Source of the DNA: an uncultured Bacteriovorax sp. | GTDB lineage: Bacteria; Bdellovibrionota; Bacteriovoracia; Bacteriovoracales; Bacteriovoracaceae | Assembly: GCA_946480715.1 (NCBI GenBank) | Contig: CAMLKK010000044.1 | Coordinates: forward strand, 1-19,059 | Direction of reading: 5' to 3' | DNA length: 19,059 bases | Shown here: positions 1 through 7,790 of the stretch, piece after piece | Numbering within the stretch: the stretch's first letter is position 1 | Layout of the letters: every line of letters begins with the position of its first letter | The notes under the pieces: model-generated | The model's database searches: none | The model's input: only the letters and a program-made list of their open reading frames with translations | What the model was told of the DNA's origin: nothing | Made by a program: the position numbers and the translations under genes

Positions 1-1861
1 AGCCTACGATGCTGTCACCTGGAATTGGATTACAACAACGGGCCATACGAACCATTACATCTGACATGCCATCAACGATAACGGCATTGTCATTGTTAGC
101 TTTTTTACGAACGTTTTTAGTGATCTTATCTGAATACGTTTCGATCTCTTGGATTTTTTCGTCGAGTTCTTTAACTTCTGCTTTAGCAGCAAGTTCACGC
201 AAGCTTGGAATGTGCTCGATGATGAATTTTGGTGTGTATTTTCCCGCACCAACTTGTACGCAAAGTTCGTCTTCATCGATGATGTGAAGTTCATCAAAAG
301 CTTCGCGGAATTCATTATTCTTTTTAAGCGATTTGATGGATGTTCCAAAAACTTTGAAAGCTTTGTCGAGAATCTCGCGGCCAAGTTCGCGGTTTTCATC
401 ACGCTCAACTTTCAGCAGCCATTGTTTGATTTTCGAGCGCGCCTTTGAGCTCTTGGCGATATTCAACCAGTCTTTCGATGGTGATTGCGTTTTTGATGTG
501 AGAATTTCTACGGAGTCACCTGACTTCAATGTGTGACGAAGCGGAACGATTTTTCCGTTGATCTTCGCACCCACGCAGTGATGCCCAACTTCTGTGTGAA
601 TTTCGTAGGCAAAATCGAGAGGAGTCGCACCATAACGAAGTTCGCGCACATCTCCTTTCGGAGTGAAAACGAAAACACCATCAAGCTCCAGATCGTTTTT
701 AATAACGTCGAGGAACTCGCGAGAGTTGTCTGTATTTTTATTATACTCCAGAAGCTCCTGAACCCAATCAAGCTTCGGTGCCGTTTTACCAGCAAGACCT
801 TCTTTGTATTTCCAGTGAGCGGCAACCCCTGCTTCAGCAACCTCATCCATCTCTGTCGTACGAATTTGCATTTCAATTCTTTCTGCACGTGGACCCATTA
901 CAGTCGTGTGAAGAGACTGGTAGTTGTTTACTTTTGGGATAGCGATGTAATCTTTAAAACGTCCTGGGATTGGCGTAAACGACGAGTGAATAATCCCCAA
1001 GGCCTTGTAACATTCAGTGATGTTCGAAACAATGATTCGGAATGCGAGCAAGTCTTGAACTTGTTCGAAATCAACTCCACGAGAAGTCATTTTTTTATAA
1101 ATCGAATAGAAGTGCTTTGGCCTGCCCTTCACTTCTGCATGCAGGGAGTACTCAAGAAGTTTTTCTTTAATCGTCGTAATAACTTCACGAATGTAAGCAT
1201 CACGCTCCGATTTTTTCATCGAAACTTTTTCAGCTAAACGGTAATAAATTTCTGGTTTCAAGAAACGCAAACAAAGATCTTCAAGTTCCGATTTAACAGA
1301 GTTAATACCGAGACGAGAAGCAAGCGGCACATAAATATCTAGTGTTTCTTGTGCGATCTTTTTTTGTTTTTCATCAGAGACATATTGAAGTGTACGCATA
1401 TTGTGCATGCGATCTGCAAGCTTAACGATGATAACTCGAAGATCTTTCGCCATCGCCACAACCATTTTACGGAAGTTTTCGATTTGCGATTCTTCTTTTG
1501 TTTTAAATTTAATTTTAGAAATTTTAGTCAGACCGACAACGAGATCTGCAACACCGCTATTGAACTCACGTTCAATTTCCGCAGGACTTACATTACAATC
1601 TTCAACAACATCGTGAAGAAGACCGGCCATGATTGTATCAAGATCCATGTGCAGCTTAATGAGTGTCGCTGCCACGTTCATGGGGTGAATGATGTATTCT
1701 TCGCCAGAAGAACGTTTCTGACCAGTGTGGGCCTTCTCTGCGAACAGGTAAGCTTTACGAAGCATTGTGAAGTCAGCGTCCGGGTAGTACGCTTCTACTC
1801 TTCTAACAAGATCTTCAATGGTCAAATCCCTTTCATGGGAAAAATCTAAATTTTGGTACAT
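1..1861 (-). CDS. spoT: Bifunctional (p)ppGpp synthetase/hydrolase, 3' end off the window
   Basis: This is a Rel/SpoT-family stringent-response enzyme that makes and degrades (p)ppGpp in the cytoplasm. Translation of the minus strand from the ATG at 1861 stays open to the window edge for 620 codons. An N-terminal HD hydrolase domain carries the HDVVED motif at residues 83-88. A RelA/SpoT synthetase region follows at roughly 200-350, then a TGS domain (about 400-460, with VFVFTPKGD). The last visible residues are the zinc-finger/RIS signature ARCCNPIPGD. The C-terminal ACT domain would lie beyond the left edge. The intact HD motif argues for a bifunctional enzyme rather than a synthetase-only RelA. 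Only 6 bases separate it from the gmk stop, so it is probably co-transcribed and translationally coupled. The symbol rel would suit it equally well. Confidence 0.95.
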   Translation of the reverse strand, partial: MYQNLDFSHERDLTIEDLVRRVEAYYPDADFTMLRKAYLFAEKAHTGQKRSSGEEYIIHPMNVAATLIKLHMDLDTIMAGLLHDVVEDCNVSPAEIEREFNSGVADLVVGLTKISKIKFKTKEESQIENFRKMVVAMAKDLRVIIVKLADRMHNMRTLQYVSDEKQKKIAQETLDIYVPLASRLGINSVKSELEDLCLRFLKPEIYYRLAEKVSMKKSERDAYIREVITTIKEKLLEYSLHAEVKGRPKHFYSIYKKMTSRGVDFEQVQDLLAFRIIVSNITECYKALGIIHSSFTPIPGRFKDYIAIPKVNNYQSLHTTVMGPRAERIEMQIRTTEMDEVAEAGVAAHWKYKEGLAGKTAPKLDWVQELLEYNKNTDNSREFLDVIKNDLELDGVFVFTPKGDVRELRYGATPLDFAYEIHTEVGHHCVGAKINGKIVPLRHTLKSGDSVEILTSKTQSPSKDWLNIAKSSKARSKIKQWLLKVERDENRELGREILDKAFKVFGTSIKSLKKNNEFREAFDELHIIDEDELCVQVGAGKYTPKFIIEHIPSLRELAAKAEVKELDEKIQEIETYSDKITKNVRKKANNDNAVIVDGMSDVMVRMARCCNPIPGDSIVG

Positions 1862-1867
1862 GTCCCA

Positions 1868-2446
1868 CTACTTTTGCAAAATGCTTGCGGTGATTTCTAA
1901 TAGCTTGCTGTATGCGTTTTCAATGTCGTCATTGTAAACGAGAAAGTCATAATCATTTTTTCTAAGAAGTTCATTCTTCGCATTCATTAAACGAAGATTG
2001 ATAATTCCAGTTGTTTCAGTTCCACGGTGGCGCAATCGTTTTTCAAGTTCTTCAACTGAAGGCGGAGAGATGAAAATAACTTTGGCGAGATCGCCGAAAT
2101 ATTTTTTCATCGAATCTGTTCCCTGAACATCAAGATCAAAGAGCAGGTGCTTTCCTTCTGCTAAACATTGTTCAACAAATTTTTTGCTCGTACCGTAGAA
2201 ATTACCGTGAACTTCTGCCCACTCTAAAAACTCATCACGCTCACGCATGCTGAAAAATTCTTCTTTGCTGATGAAAAAATAACTTTGACCATGAACTTCA
2301 CCCGCGCGCATAGGACGTGTGGTAAAAGAAACCGATTCAACCAATGATGGTTGATCGACTTTAAGTCTTTTGATCATAGTCGATTTGCCCGTTCCCGAGG
2401 GAGCGACAATCACGATCAATTTTCCTTTGGAAGCTTCTCTATTCAA
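1868..2446 (-). CDS. gmk: Guanylate kinase
   Basis: Guanylate kinase phosphorylates GMP to GDP with ATP, a step in purine nucleotide synthesis in the cytoplasm. The P-loop APSGTGKST lies near the N terminus, followed by the GMP-binding segment (SFTTRPMRAGEVHG, then YFFISKEEF) and the lid with RLRHRGTET. About 192 residues is normal for the family. The frame is open from a TTG at 2476. The TTG at 2446 is preferred because AAGGG lies 7 bases upstream and because Gmk proteins usually begin about 15 residues before the P-loop. The start overlaps the last codons of yicC, which implies translational coupling. It sits between yicC and spoT in one minus-strand operon. Identification is secure; the start is moderately so. 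Confidence 0.95.
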   Translation of the reverse strand: MNREASKGKLIVIVAPSGTGKSTMIKRLKVDQPSLVESVSFTTRPMRAGEVHGQSYFFISKEEFFSMRERDEFLEWAEVHGNFYGTSKKFVEQCLAEGKHLLFDLDVQGTDSMKKYFGDLAKVIFISPPSVEELEKRLRHRGTETTGIINLRLMNAKNELLRKNDYDFLVYNDDIENAYSKLLEITASILQK

Positions 2447-3314
2447 TGTTAAGCCCTTGCTCCCTAATTTTTTCAAGTTGCAGTTTCATCTGAACAACTG
2501 CATCTGAAATATCCTTCATAGTTGACTTCGACCCTATAGTATTTGTCTCACGTCCAAGTTCTTGAACGAGGAAATCTATCTGCCTGCCAACCTCATTAGT
2601 TGATTTTAGAAGATTTTGAAATTTTTCCAAGTGGGAATGAATGCGATTAATCTCTTCGTGGATATCCATTTTTTCCAAATAAAAAACCACTTCCTGAAGC
2701 AAGCGACTTTGTTCGACGTTGATCAGGGATTTGTATTCATCCACTCTCTTTTTCAATTTCTCTTCTACGTTATTTTTAAAGTGTTCGGTATTTGCTTCGA
2801 CAGTCTTGAATTGCGTACGATAAATATCGAGGTGTTTTTCCAGAACCTTGATTAATTTGCCGCCTTCGCTGATACGTGATTTTTGCAATTCTTCTAAAGC
2901 ACCCTTGAAGGCCTTCGTGACCATCGCTGCAAGTTCAGCTTGATTAGTCTCATCTTGCTCAATCAAAAACTCTGAACGAAGAAGATCTGTCATGGAAAGA
3001 GTTGGTGTTACACCTTTGCCTTTGACCATGCCTTGAACTTTATCAATGAATTGAGAAATTTTCTTTTCATCGAGATCATCAAATTTATTTTTGTTTTCAC
3101 CGCGCTTCACGTTCACATAAACATCAAAACTTCCGCGTGAAAAAAGATCGCTCAATTCTTTTTTCAATTCAATTTCCATTGAATTGAGAGTTGAAGGCAT
3201 CTTGAATCTTATGTCTTTGAAACGATTGTTCACACTTTTAATTTCGACTGACACGACGAAATTTTCAGATTGCTGAGCAGATTGACCGAAACCGGTCATT
3301 GATTGTGCTGTCAT
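2439..3314 (-). CDS. yicC: YicC/YloC-family endoribonuclease
   Basis: This 291-residue protein opens with the family signature MTGFG at residues 6-10. It contains the conserved VEIKSVNNRFKDIRFKMP segment at about 26-43. The C terminus has the DUF1732-like block with EINRIHSHLEKF, GRQIDFLVQELGRETNTIGSKS and a final glutamine/leucine-rich helix. YicC-family proteins are metal-dependent endoribonucleases that affect RNA stability in stationary phase; this role is known for the family, not shown here. Length is typical. The ATG at 3314 has GAGGGA a few bases upstream. The gene follows the lipoprotein gene by 50 bases and overlaps gmk, matching the widespread yicC-gmk pairing. Confidence 0.95.
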   Translation of the reverse strand: MTAQSMTGFGQSAQQSENFVVSVEIKSVNNRFKDIRFKMPSTLNSMEIELKKELSDLFSRGSFDVYVNVKRGENKNKFDDLDEKKISQFIDKVQGMVKGKGVTPTLSMTDLLRSEFLIEQDETNQAELAAMVTKAFKGALEELQKSRISEGGKLIKVLEKHLDIYRTQFKTVEANTEHFKNNVEEKLKKRVDEYKSLINVEQSRLLQEVVFYLEKMDIHEEINRIHSHLEKFQNLLKSTNEVGRQIDFLVQELGRETNTIGSKSTMKDISDAVVQMKLQLEKIREQGLNIE

Positions 3315-3316
3315 AG

Positions 3317-3349
3317 TCCCTCGGGGCTTATTGGTGAAGTTTGCCGAGG
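3317..3349 (-). promoter_or_regulatory. Small inverted repeat overlapping the yicC ribosome binding site
   Basis: CCTCGG at 3319-3324 and CCGAGG at 3344-3349 are complementary across a 19-base loop. On the minus strand the downstream arm includes part of the GAGGGA that serves as the yicC Shine-Dalgarno. A hairpin here could reduce yicC translation. The stem is only 6 bp, so this is tentative. Confidence 0.25.
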
Positions 3350-3364
3350 ATACGACTTTTTGAT

Positions 3365-4018
3365 TTAGAGATCAAGGGCCCAACCTTGAACCTTTCCGCC
3401 CTCAAAATAGACTTGCTTTAAGCTTCCGTCCTCTCTGAAAGACCAGCGTTCATTTTGGTTTGATGGGTTGCCGGCGATTTCAACTTTGGCCGGTTTTCCC
3501 CAGGCTTCCATAACTTCAGATTTATCCATTCCCAGGAAAAGTTCGCTGGCGTGAACTGAACGTTTCGCCACAATATTACTTCGCAATTCCATTTCTTCGC
3601 GGTAGTCCGCCTTCAATGTTTTGATGTAAGAATCGCGCTCGTAAGAATCGAGGCTCAAATAATAAAGTTTATCGGAGTCAGTGAGTAAATAACGTTGATT
3701 GGCCGTGTATTCTGCTCGTTCGTATTCTGATAAATCACCTTCTTTTTCGGACAATTCCTCTCGTAAAGAAGCAGATTCACGCGTCAGCGTGCTTGAACGC
3801 TTGCTCGCCGGAGTACGGGCCATCATTTCTTCGCGACTGATATGGCGTTCACCGTCATCTCCGCCCACGATTGGAAAATCCTTACCTGGAGAATAAAAAG
3901 GATCACTCTCCCTTTCCATTTGTTCCATAAAAGTGCGGTCGGGAAGCATCAGCGCACATCCACTCGTCAGGGTTACGATGCAGATACATAAACTTAATTT
4001 CAATAGACCTACTTTCAT
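3365..4018 (-). CDS. Predicted outer-membrane-type lipoprotein with a BamE/SmpA-like C terminus
   Basis: The 217-residue product begins with a lysine-containing n-region, a hydrophobic stretch and the lipobox LTSGC, with the lipidated Cys at residue 21. This indicates export and lipid anchoring. The middle (about 75-150) is charged, Glu/Arg/Ser-rich and probably helical. The C-terminal 60 residues read LFLGMDKSEVMEAWGKP, then a WSF strand and a VYFEGGKV strand, which resembles the small alpha-beta fold of SmpA/OmlA/BamE lipoproteins (GMSKSEVLALLGSP-type motif). That similarity is a pattern call, not a proven homology. The ATG at 4018 has GAGGAG 8 bases upstream. It leads the minus-strand cluster with yicC, gmk and spoT. 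Function unknown. Confidence 0.85.
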   Translation of the reverse strand: MKVGLLKLSLCICIVTLTSGCALMLPDRTFMEQMERESDPFYSPGKDFPIVGGDDGERHISREEMMARTPASKRSSTLTRESASLREELSEKEGDLSEYERAEYTANQRYLLTDSDKLYYLSLDSYERDSYIKTLKADYREEMELRSNIVAKRSVHASELFLGMDKSEVMEAWGKPAKVEIAGNPSNQNERWSFREDGSLKQVYFEGGKVQGWALDL

Positions 4019-4052
4019 AAAATTCTCCTCAAATGTCCTTCCCGCTCTTCGT

Positions 4053-4100
4053 CACAAAGACTCCGGCCTAAAAGTTTCCGGGAGCCCCTTTGGGAATATG
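4053..4100 (+). promoter_or_regulatory. Leader of the FliL-like gene with a segment resembling part of a c-di-GMP-I (GEMM) aptamer
   Basis: The interval 4019-4188 separates the divergent lipoprotein and FliL-like genes. Bases 4053-4074 match 18 of 22 positions of the CGCAAAGCCTCCGGCCTAAA region of the Vibrio Vc2 c-di-GMP riboswitch as I remember it. A CTCCGG/CCGGgAG stem follows. The conserved 5' part (GGCAAACC plus a GAAA-capped stem) is not visible upstream, so a complete aptamer is not supported. It could equally be a chance match or a simple hairpin in a divergent promoter region. Confidence 0.2.
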
Positions 4101-4188
4101 GCAAAAAATGCTTCGTTGAGTAAATGGCTCAGGATTCATTAATAAAAATGCTTTGATTGCCGATAGGCATTTGAAGGAGACGACTAAA

Positions 4189-5286
4189 TTGAACTTTTTA
4201 CTGAAAATTGAAGAGGCCCTGGATAAACTCATTCTTTCACTTGTTGGAAAGTTTAAGGCCCTTACACCATCTTTCGTCTTCGCTCTTTATCATTGGTTTC
4301 TCGATTTACCTTCACTGATAAAAAAACAATTCAAAACACTTCAGCCTAAATTGCGTGTGAAATGGTTAAAGTTCATTGGTTACACTGAACATTATACAAA
4401 CATGGTGCGCGGCCATTTTGTGGGCACTCTCATTTATCTTCGCTCCGATGAATTCAAGAAGAAAAATAAATGGGAGATGGTTTTCGGACCGCTTCGAAAA
4501 TTTAAAACAGATCCTATCAAAGCATTCAGTGTCACGCTCGCTCTGACTTTTTTCGTTGGTTGCGGTGTTTTGATCTTTCAAAATACAGCGAAAATTGTTG
4601 CCGGAACAAAATCACTAAGAGCTCCTGCTTCTGCACGCGAAACTGAAGAACCCCTTCTCGAACTTAGAAAAATTAAATACACGACAAAACTTCCTGCCGG
4701 ACAGGAGGTAGAAGTTCTAATCAATGTAGAAATACTTGCAAAATCTCATGAAGATCTCGATTTGATGATTAAAGGTGAAGAGCAGATTTTAGAACACATT
4801 ACTGCGTTTCCCATCAAAGTTGATGAGCTCCCCCTACGCCCGGAAAATAAAAAAGAAATCGAAGAAAAAATGTTAGCGTCACTCGCGCATGAACTGCATG
4901 TAAAAGGATTGAAATCCCTGCACATTAAACAAGTGCTCGATGGACGTCCGAAATATTTCATGCAGACAGAAAAGTTGTTGAGCTTCACTGATACGAATTT
5001 GCAACTCTTCCTTGAAGATACCCGCCGCAATCGTCAGGTGTGGATAGATTTTACAGCACTGGCTTCCAACCGTTTCGTCATCATGTACTTAAAAGAACAT
5101 TTAGTGCAGGTCAAAGATCATTTGAATGTAAACGTAGAACCTGTCATCCCTCGCCTTCCCATTGAAGACGAAGGACGCCAGATCATAAAAGATAAAATCA
5201 AACTGGAACTCAATGAGTTTCTCAAAAAAGAAGGCGTTGAAGGTAAAGTCCTAGAGATCTACATCGACTACCTCATCGTATCTTGA
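4189..5286 (+). CDS. Single-pass membrane protein with two FliL-like modules
   Basis: The product is 365 residues from TTG at 4189. This start is chosen because AAGGAG lies 9 bases upstream; the frame opens earlier, at TTG 4153, without a good site. Residues 1-100 are basic and amphipathic. A transmembrane helix spans about 111-131 (AFSVTLALTFFVGCGVLIF). The remainder should be extracytoplasmic. Residues ~155-250 read like a FliL domain (charged strand, INVEILAKSHEDLDLMIKGEEQI, a helix, then a terminal strand). Residues ~270-365 repeat that layout, ending ELNEFLKKEGVEGKVLEIYIDYLIVS, close to the FliL ending. FliL surrounds the flagellar stator. Whether this protein acts there is inference, and no flagellar genes are adjacent. 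Its 3' end overlaps the convergent regulator gene by 36 bases. Confidence 0.85.
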   Translation: MNFLLKIEEALDKLILSLVGKFKALTPSFVFALYHWFLDLPSLIKKQFKTLQPKLRVKWLKFIGYTEHYTNMVRGHFVGTLIYLRSDEFKKKNKWEMVFGPLRKFKTDPIKAFSVTLALTFFVGCGVLIFQNTAKIVAGTKSLRAPASARETEEPLLELRKIKYTTKLPAGQEVEVLINVEILAKSHEDLDLMIKGEEQILEHITAFPIKVDELPLRPENKKEIEEKMLASLAHELHVKGLKSLHIKQVLDGRPKYFMQTEKLLSFTDTNLQLFLEDTRRNRQVWIDFTALASNRFVIMYLKEHLVQVKDHLNVNVEPVIPRLPIEDEGRQIIKDKIKLELNEFLKKEGVEGKVLEIYIDYLIVS

Positions 5287-6408
5287 GTCCCCTTTCGAGT
5301 CCCCTTTCAATTCGAGTTGTTTGCGATTGAGATAGACCTTGAGAGTGTTGGGGCTCACCTCTAAAATTTTAGCTGTTCGACAGGTATTTTTATCGAACTT
5401 CACCCAGACGTTGTAGCAGTAATCGGTTTTCATTTTTTCCAAAGGAATGAGATCGCTTCCTCTTAAATGTTGAACTTCACCAACATCGGACAGTAACTCT
5501 TTGTCCGTTTCATCAAGAATAATTTTTTTCCCACCTGAATAGATTTTTTTCTTCATAAGATGTGAATGAAACTGCCGAATGTTACCAGGCCATTTACATT
5601 GGCCATAGAACTCAAACAACTCCTGATCAAAGACGACAGCTTGAGTTTGCTCAAACGTTCTCATAAGATCTTTTATCAAATCTGGTTGATCACGAAGTGC
5701 CGGAAGTGTGTATGTGCAGCCAGAGTGTAAACGATAGAAAAAGTCTTTTCTCATTCTTCCTTCAGTTACCAAATTTTTAAGCTTTGATCCGGATGCAAAA
5801 ATTAATCGCACATCAACTTTTACAGAGTGCTCACCTCCCACAGCGCGCACTTGATAATCATCGAGGAAGAGGAGAAGTTTTGTTTGAAGATCCAATGTTA
5901 GTGAATCTACTTCATCGAGAAATAATGTTCCTTTGTGAGCTTCAACGATCGCGCCTCTTTTCGGATTGAGCGCGCCTGTAAAAGCACCCTTAACGTGACC
6001 AAAAATTTCTGATTCAACTAAACTCGGAGCAAACGCCGAAAGATTGATATGTACAAATTTTCCGGCCCTTCCACTTTCCTCATGAATCTTTTTAGCAAGA
6101 GTCGTTTTACCGCTTCCCGTTTCTCCTTCCAGCATAATAGGCATTGTGCTCTTCATAACGTCTTCGTTGATTTTCGTATTGTCAGGAACAAGAGTTAACA
6201 GTGATTTTGGTTTCAGAAAATGAATGCGATTGTAACCGATATCGACAACATCACCTCGTTCGAGAAAAGCTTCAAAACAAAACATGCCATTAAGTTTAAA
6301 AGGCATGGCACCCAAACTGCGGATCAGATAACGTGAATTTTCATTATGTCCTTTGCTATTTTCTTGCAACCAGAATGATTTCAAAATGCCAGCCGACATT
6401 TCTCGCAT
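5251..6408 (-). CDS. Sigma-54 interacting AAA+ transcriptional activator (FHA C-terminal part, AAA+, Fis-type HTH)
   Basis: This is a bacterial enhancer-binding protein that remodels RNA polymerase-sigma54. Numbering from the ATG at 6408, the Walker A motif GETGSGKT is at 95-102, the sigma-54-contacting loop GAFTGA at 141-146, and Walker B TLFLDEVDS at about 161-169. FFYRL supplies sensor/arginine-finger elements near 223-227. A Fis-like helix-turn-helix (CRTAKILEVSPNTLKVYLNR) lies close to the C terminus. The first 65 residues contain the second half of an FHA domain (LERGDVVDIGYNRIHF), and the first half is read in another frame just upstream. The ATG at 6408 is therefore probably not the true start: the full gene would be 5251-6604 with a one-base frameshift. 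FHA-type activators usually respond to Ser/Thr phosphorylation. Its target genes are not identifiable here. Confidence 0.9.
   Translation of the reverse strand: MREMSAGILKSFWLQENSKGHNENSRYLIRSLGAMPFKLNGMFCFEAFLERGDVVDIGYNRIHFLKPKSLLTLVPDNTKINEDVMKSTMPIMLEGETGSGKTTLAKKIHEESGRAGKFVHINLSAFAPSLVESEIFGHVKGAFTGALNPKRGAIVEAHKGTLFLDEVDSLTLDLQTKLLLFLDDYQVRAVGGEHSVKVDVRLIFASGSKLKNLVTEGRMRKDFFYRLHSGCTYTLPALRDQPDLIKDLMRTFEQTQAVVFDQELFEFYGQCKWPGNIRQFHSHLMKKKIYSGGKKIILDETDKELLSDVGEVQHLRGSDLIPLEKMKTDYCYNVWVKFDKNTCRTAKILEVSPNTLKVYLNRKQLELKGDSKGDSRYDEVVDVDL
5285..5308. repeat. Perfect 2 x 12-bp tandem repeat at overlapping convergent gene ends
   Basis: The unit GAGTCCCCTTTC occurs at 5285-5296 and again at 5297-5308. 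On the minus strand it encodes a duplicated KGDS in the C-terminal tail of the sigma-54 regulator. On the plus strand the TGA stop of the FliL-like gene sits at the left edge of the first copy. This looks like a recent slippage duplication in a tolerant tail. Confidence 0.8.
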
Positions 6409-6604
6409 GCGGAAGAACTAGTTTTGAATTTAATTGATCGAACTCAAAGTGAGCGCCATTCGTAATTTCATAGCGAGTGCGATTGAGTTTGAATTGCTTT
6501 TTTCGGTCTTGAAATACATCCAGCAACCATTCATCATTTTCGCGAACGCCACGCAATCCTACATCCATTGCGTACTCATTATTTAGGATTCTTTCTGTCT
6601 GCAT
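6356..6604 (-). CDS. N-terminal FHA fragment of the sigma-54 activator, separated by a frameshift
   Basis: This 82-residue reading frame starts at an ATG with an excellent AAGGAG 6 bases upstream, better than anything in front of the ATG at 6408. It contains the first half of an FHA domain (FKLNRTRYEITNG, then LNSKLVLPHAR, resembling the usual GR...SRxHA pattern). It ends after HFEIILVARK at a TAG, 53 bases inside the downstream frame. Removing one base from the AAAA run (minus strand; T-run at 6359-6362) would read through as VARNSKGHNENS and join both halves into a single protein of about 450 residues. The disrupted gene could be a sequencing or assembly error, a true mutation, or recoding. 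The fragment alone is unlikely to be functional. Confidence 0.75.
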   Translation of the reverse strand: MQTERILNNEYAMDVGLRGVRENDEWLLDVFQDRKKQFKLNRTRYEITNGAHFEFDQLNSKLVLPHARNVGWHFEIILVARK

Positions 6605-6726
6605 CTCTTTCTCCTTTGGTTAAGTGTGGAGAAATGGGCTTCAATCTGAGTGCCTTCCCTAGTTACTAGGCATAATGTGAGAATTCGGTTAGAATGGGCC
6701 AATTGATTTAAACCTAGGTCCAACTT

Positions 6727-7419
6727 ATGAGCTACCATATCAAACCACAAAGTGCTGATTTCAAAATGGGAATCAGTTCCGTAGAACAATTCGAACAATG
6801 GCTTCGTGATAATCCTGAAGTTATTGGAGTAAGTTTTGTAGGCCGATCGAATGTTGGAAAGTCGAGCATGATTAATGCTCTTTTCGGAAATAAAACAGCA
6901 CGCGTTTCAAAAACACCTGGACGCACACGCGAGATAAATATTTTTGAATTTTCACTAAGTTTCGATAATAAAAAAACAGATCTTCCAACTTTCGTTCTCA
7001 TTGACTTGCCTGGATACGGATTTGCGGAAGTCTCAAAAGAAATGTCGAAAAACTGGGATCAATTGATGGGAGCGTTTTTCTCTCACGTTTCACCTTCAAT
7101 GTTGCTGGTGAATTTGCAGGATGCTCGCCACCCAAATCAAGACTCAGATAAAGGTTTTCACCAATTTTTAAAAAACTTTAATCGTAAGACGATTCTTGTT
7201 TTTAATAAGATTGATAAACTGAAAACGCAAAAAGAACGTGCGGCGCTTGAAAAATTAAAACCAGTTCTTTCAAAAGAGTATAAATGGATTCGCCAAATGT
7301 ATTTTGCTTCGGCAGAAGATAAAAAAGGCATTCCTCAAGTTGAAGAAGCAATCATCAACCACTTGTTGGAAGAAATCGAAATCAGAAAATCTGAACGTGA
7401 AACTGAGATTGATGATTAA
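6727..7419 (+). CDS. engB: Ribosome biogenesis GTP-binding protein EngB/YsxC/YihA
   Basis: EngB is a small Ras-like GTPase needed for assembly of the large ribosomal subunit. The 230-residue product shows all G motifs: G1 GRSNVGKS (39-46), G2 threonine in TPGRT (63-67), G3 DLPGYG (93-98), G4 NKID (160-163) and G5 SAE (195-197). The C-terminal helix ends in an acidic tail, and the length is slightly above the family's usual 195-215. The start is the ATG at 6727; its Shine-Dalgarno (AGGT) is weak, but the N terminus fits the family. It diverges from the sigma-54 regulator. Its stop overlaps the stop of the convergent small gene. Confidence 0.97.
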   Translation: MSYHIKPQSADFKMGISSVEQFEQWLRDNPEVIGVSFVGRSNVGKSSMINALFGNKTARVSKTPGRTREINIFEFSLSFDNKKTDLPTFVLIDLPGYGFAEVSKEMSKNWDQLMGAFFSHVSPSMLLVNLQDARHPNQDSDKGFHQFLKNFNRKTILVFNKIDKLKTQKERAALEKLKPVLSKEYKWIRQMYFASAEDKKGIPQVEEAIINHLLEEIEIRKSERETEIDD

Positions 7420-7661
7420 GCGTGTTTCTCAGCAAATCGAATTTTGTTCACTTGTTTTTCCAAATGCACTAAATCTTTTTTGCACGCTTCAATAGTGTGA
7501 ATCAATGCTTTCACTTTTGGGTTATCGATTTGCAATTGATTGTCTCTGACCGCTGCTTCAACAAGACGTCCTAACTCTTCATACGTTTCTTTCATATGAG
7601 CATTTGTACGAGATGCAGTAAGCATTTTGCGACAAATTTTTAACCAATTTACAATCTTCAT
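7416..7661 (-). CDS. Small helical hypothetical protein (81 aa)
   Basis: This short protein is rich in charged and leucine/isoleucine residues with heptad-like spacing, especially residues 45-75 (ALIHTIEACKKDLVHLEKQV), suggesting a helical hairpin or short coiled coil. There is no signal peptide or clear motif. GGGAG lies 7-8 bases before the ATG at 7661, which supports expression. The stop codon overlaps that of engB, with convergent orientation. I do not recognise a family; the good ribosome site and compact spacing are the reasons for calling it real. Confidence 0.7.
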   Translation of the reverse strand: MKIVNWLKICRKMLTASRTNAHMKETYEELGRLVEAAVRDNQLQIDNPKVKALIHTIEACKKDLVHLEKQVNKIRFAEKHA

Positions 7662-7790
7662 GAATTTCTCCCAAGGCCTAACGAAGATTAGATTTTATCG
7701 CCCTACAGAATGCTTGTGAAGAATGAATATTTTGATAGCATGAAAGGGTGACTTTTTTGCTTAAAGCAATCGAAAAACAGAGAAAAAACG

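Noticed and set aside
149..1849. Plus-strand open frames opposite spoT
   Set aside because: The minus strand encodes continuous, recognisable Rel/SpoT protein; these are antisense shadows.
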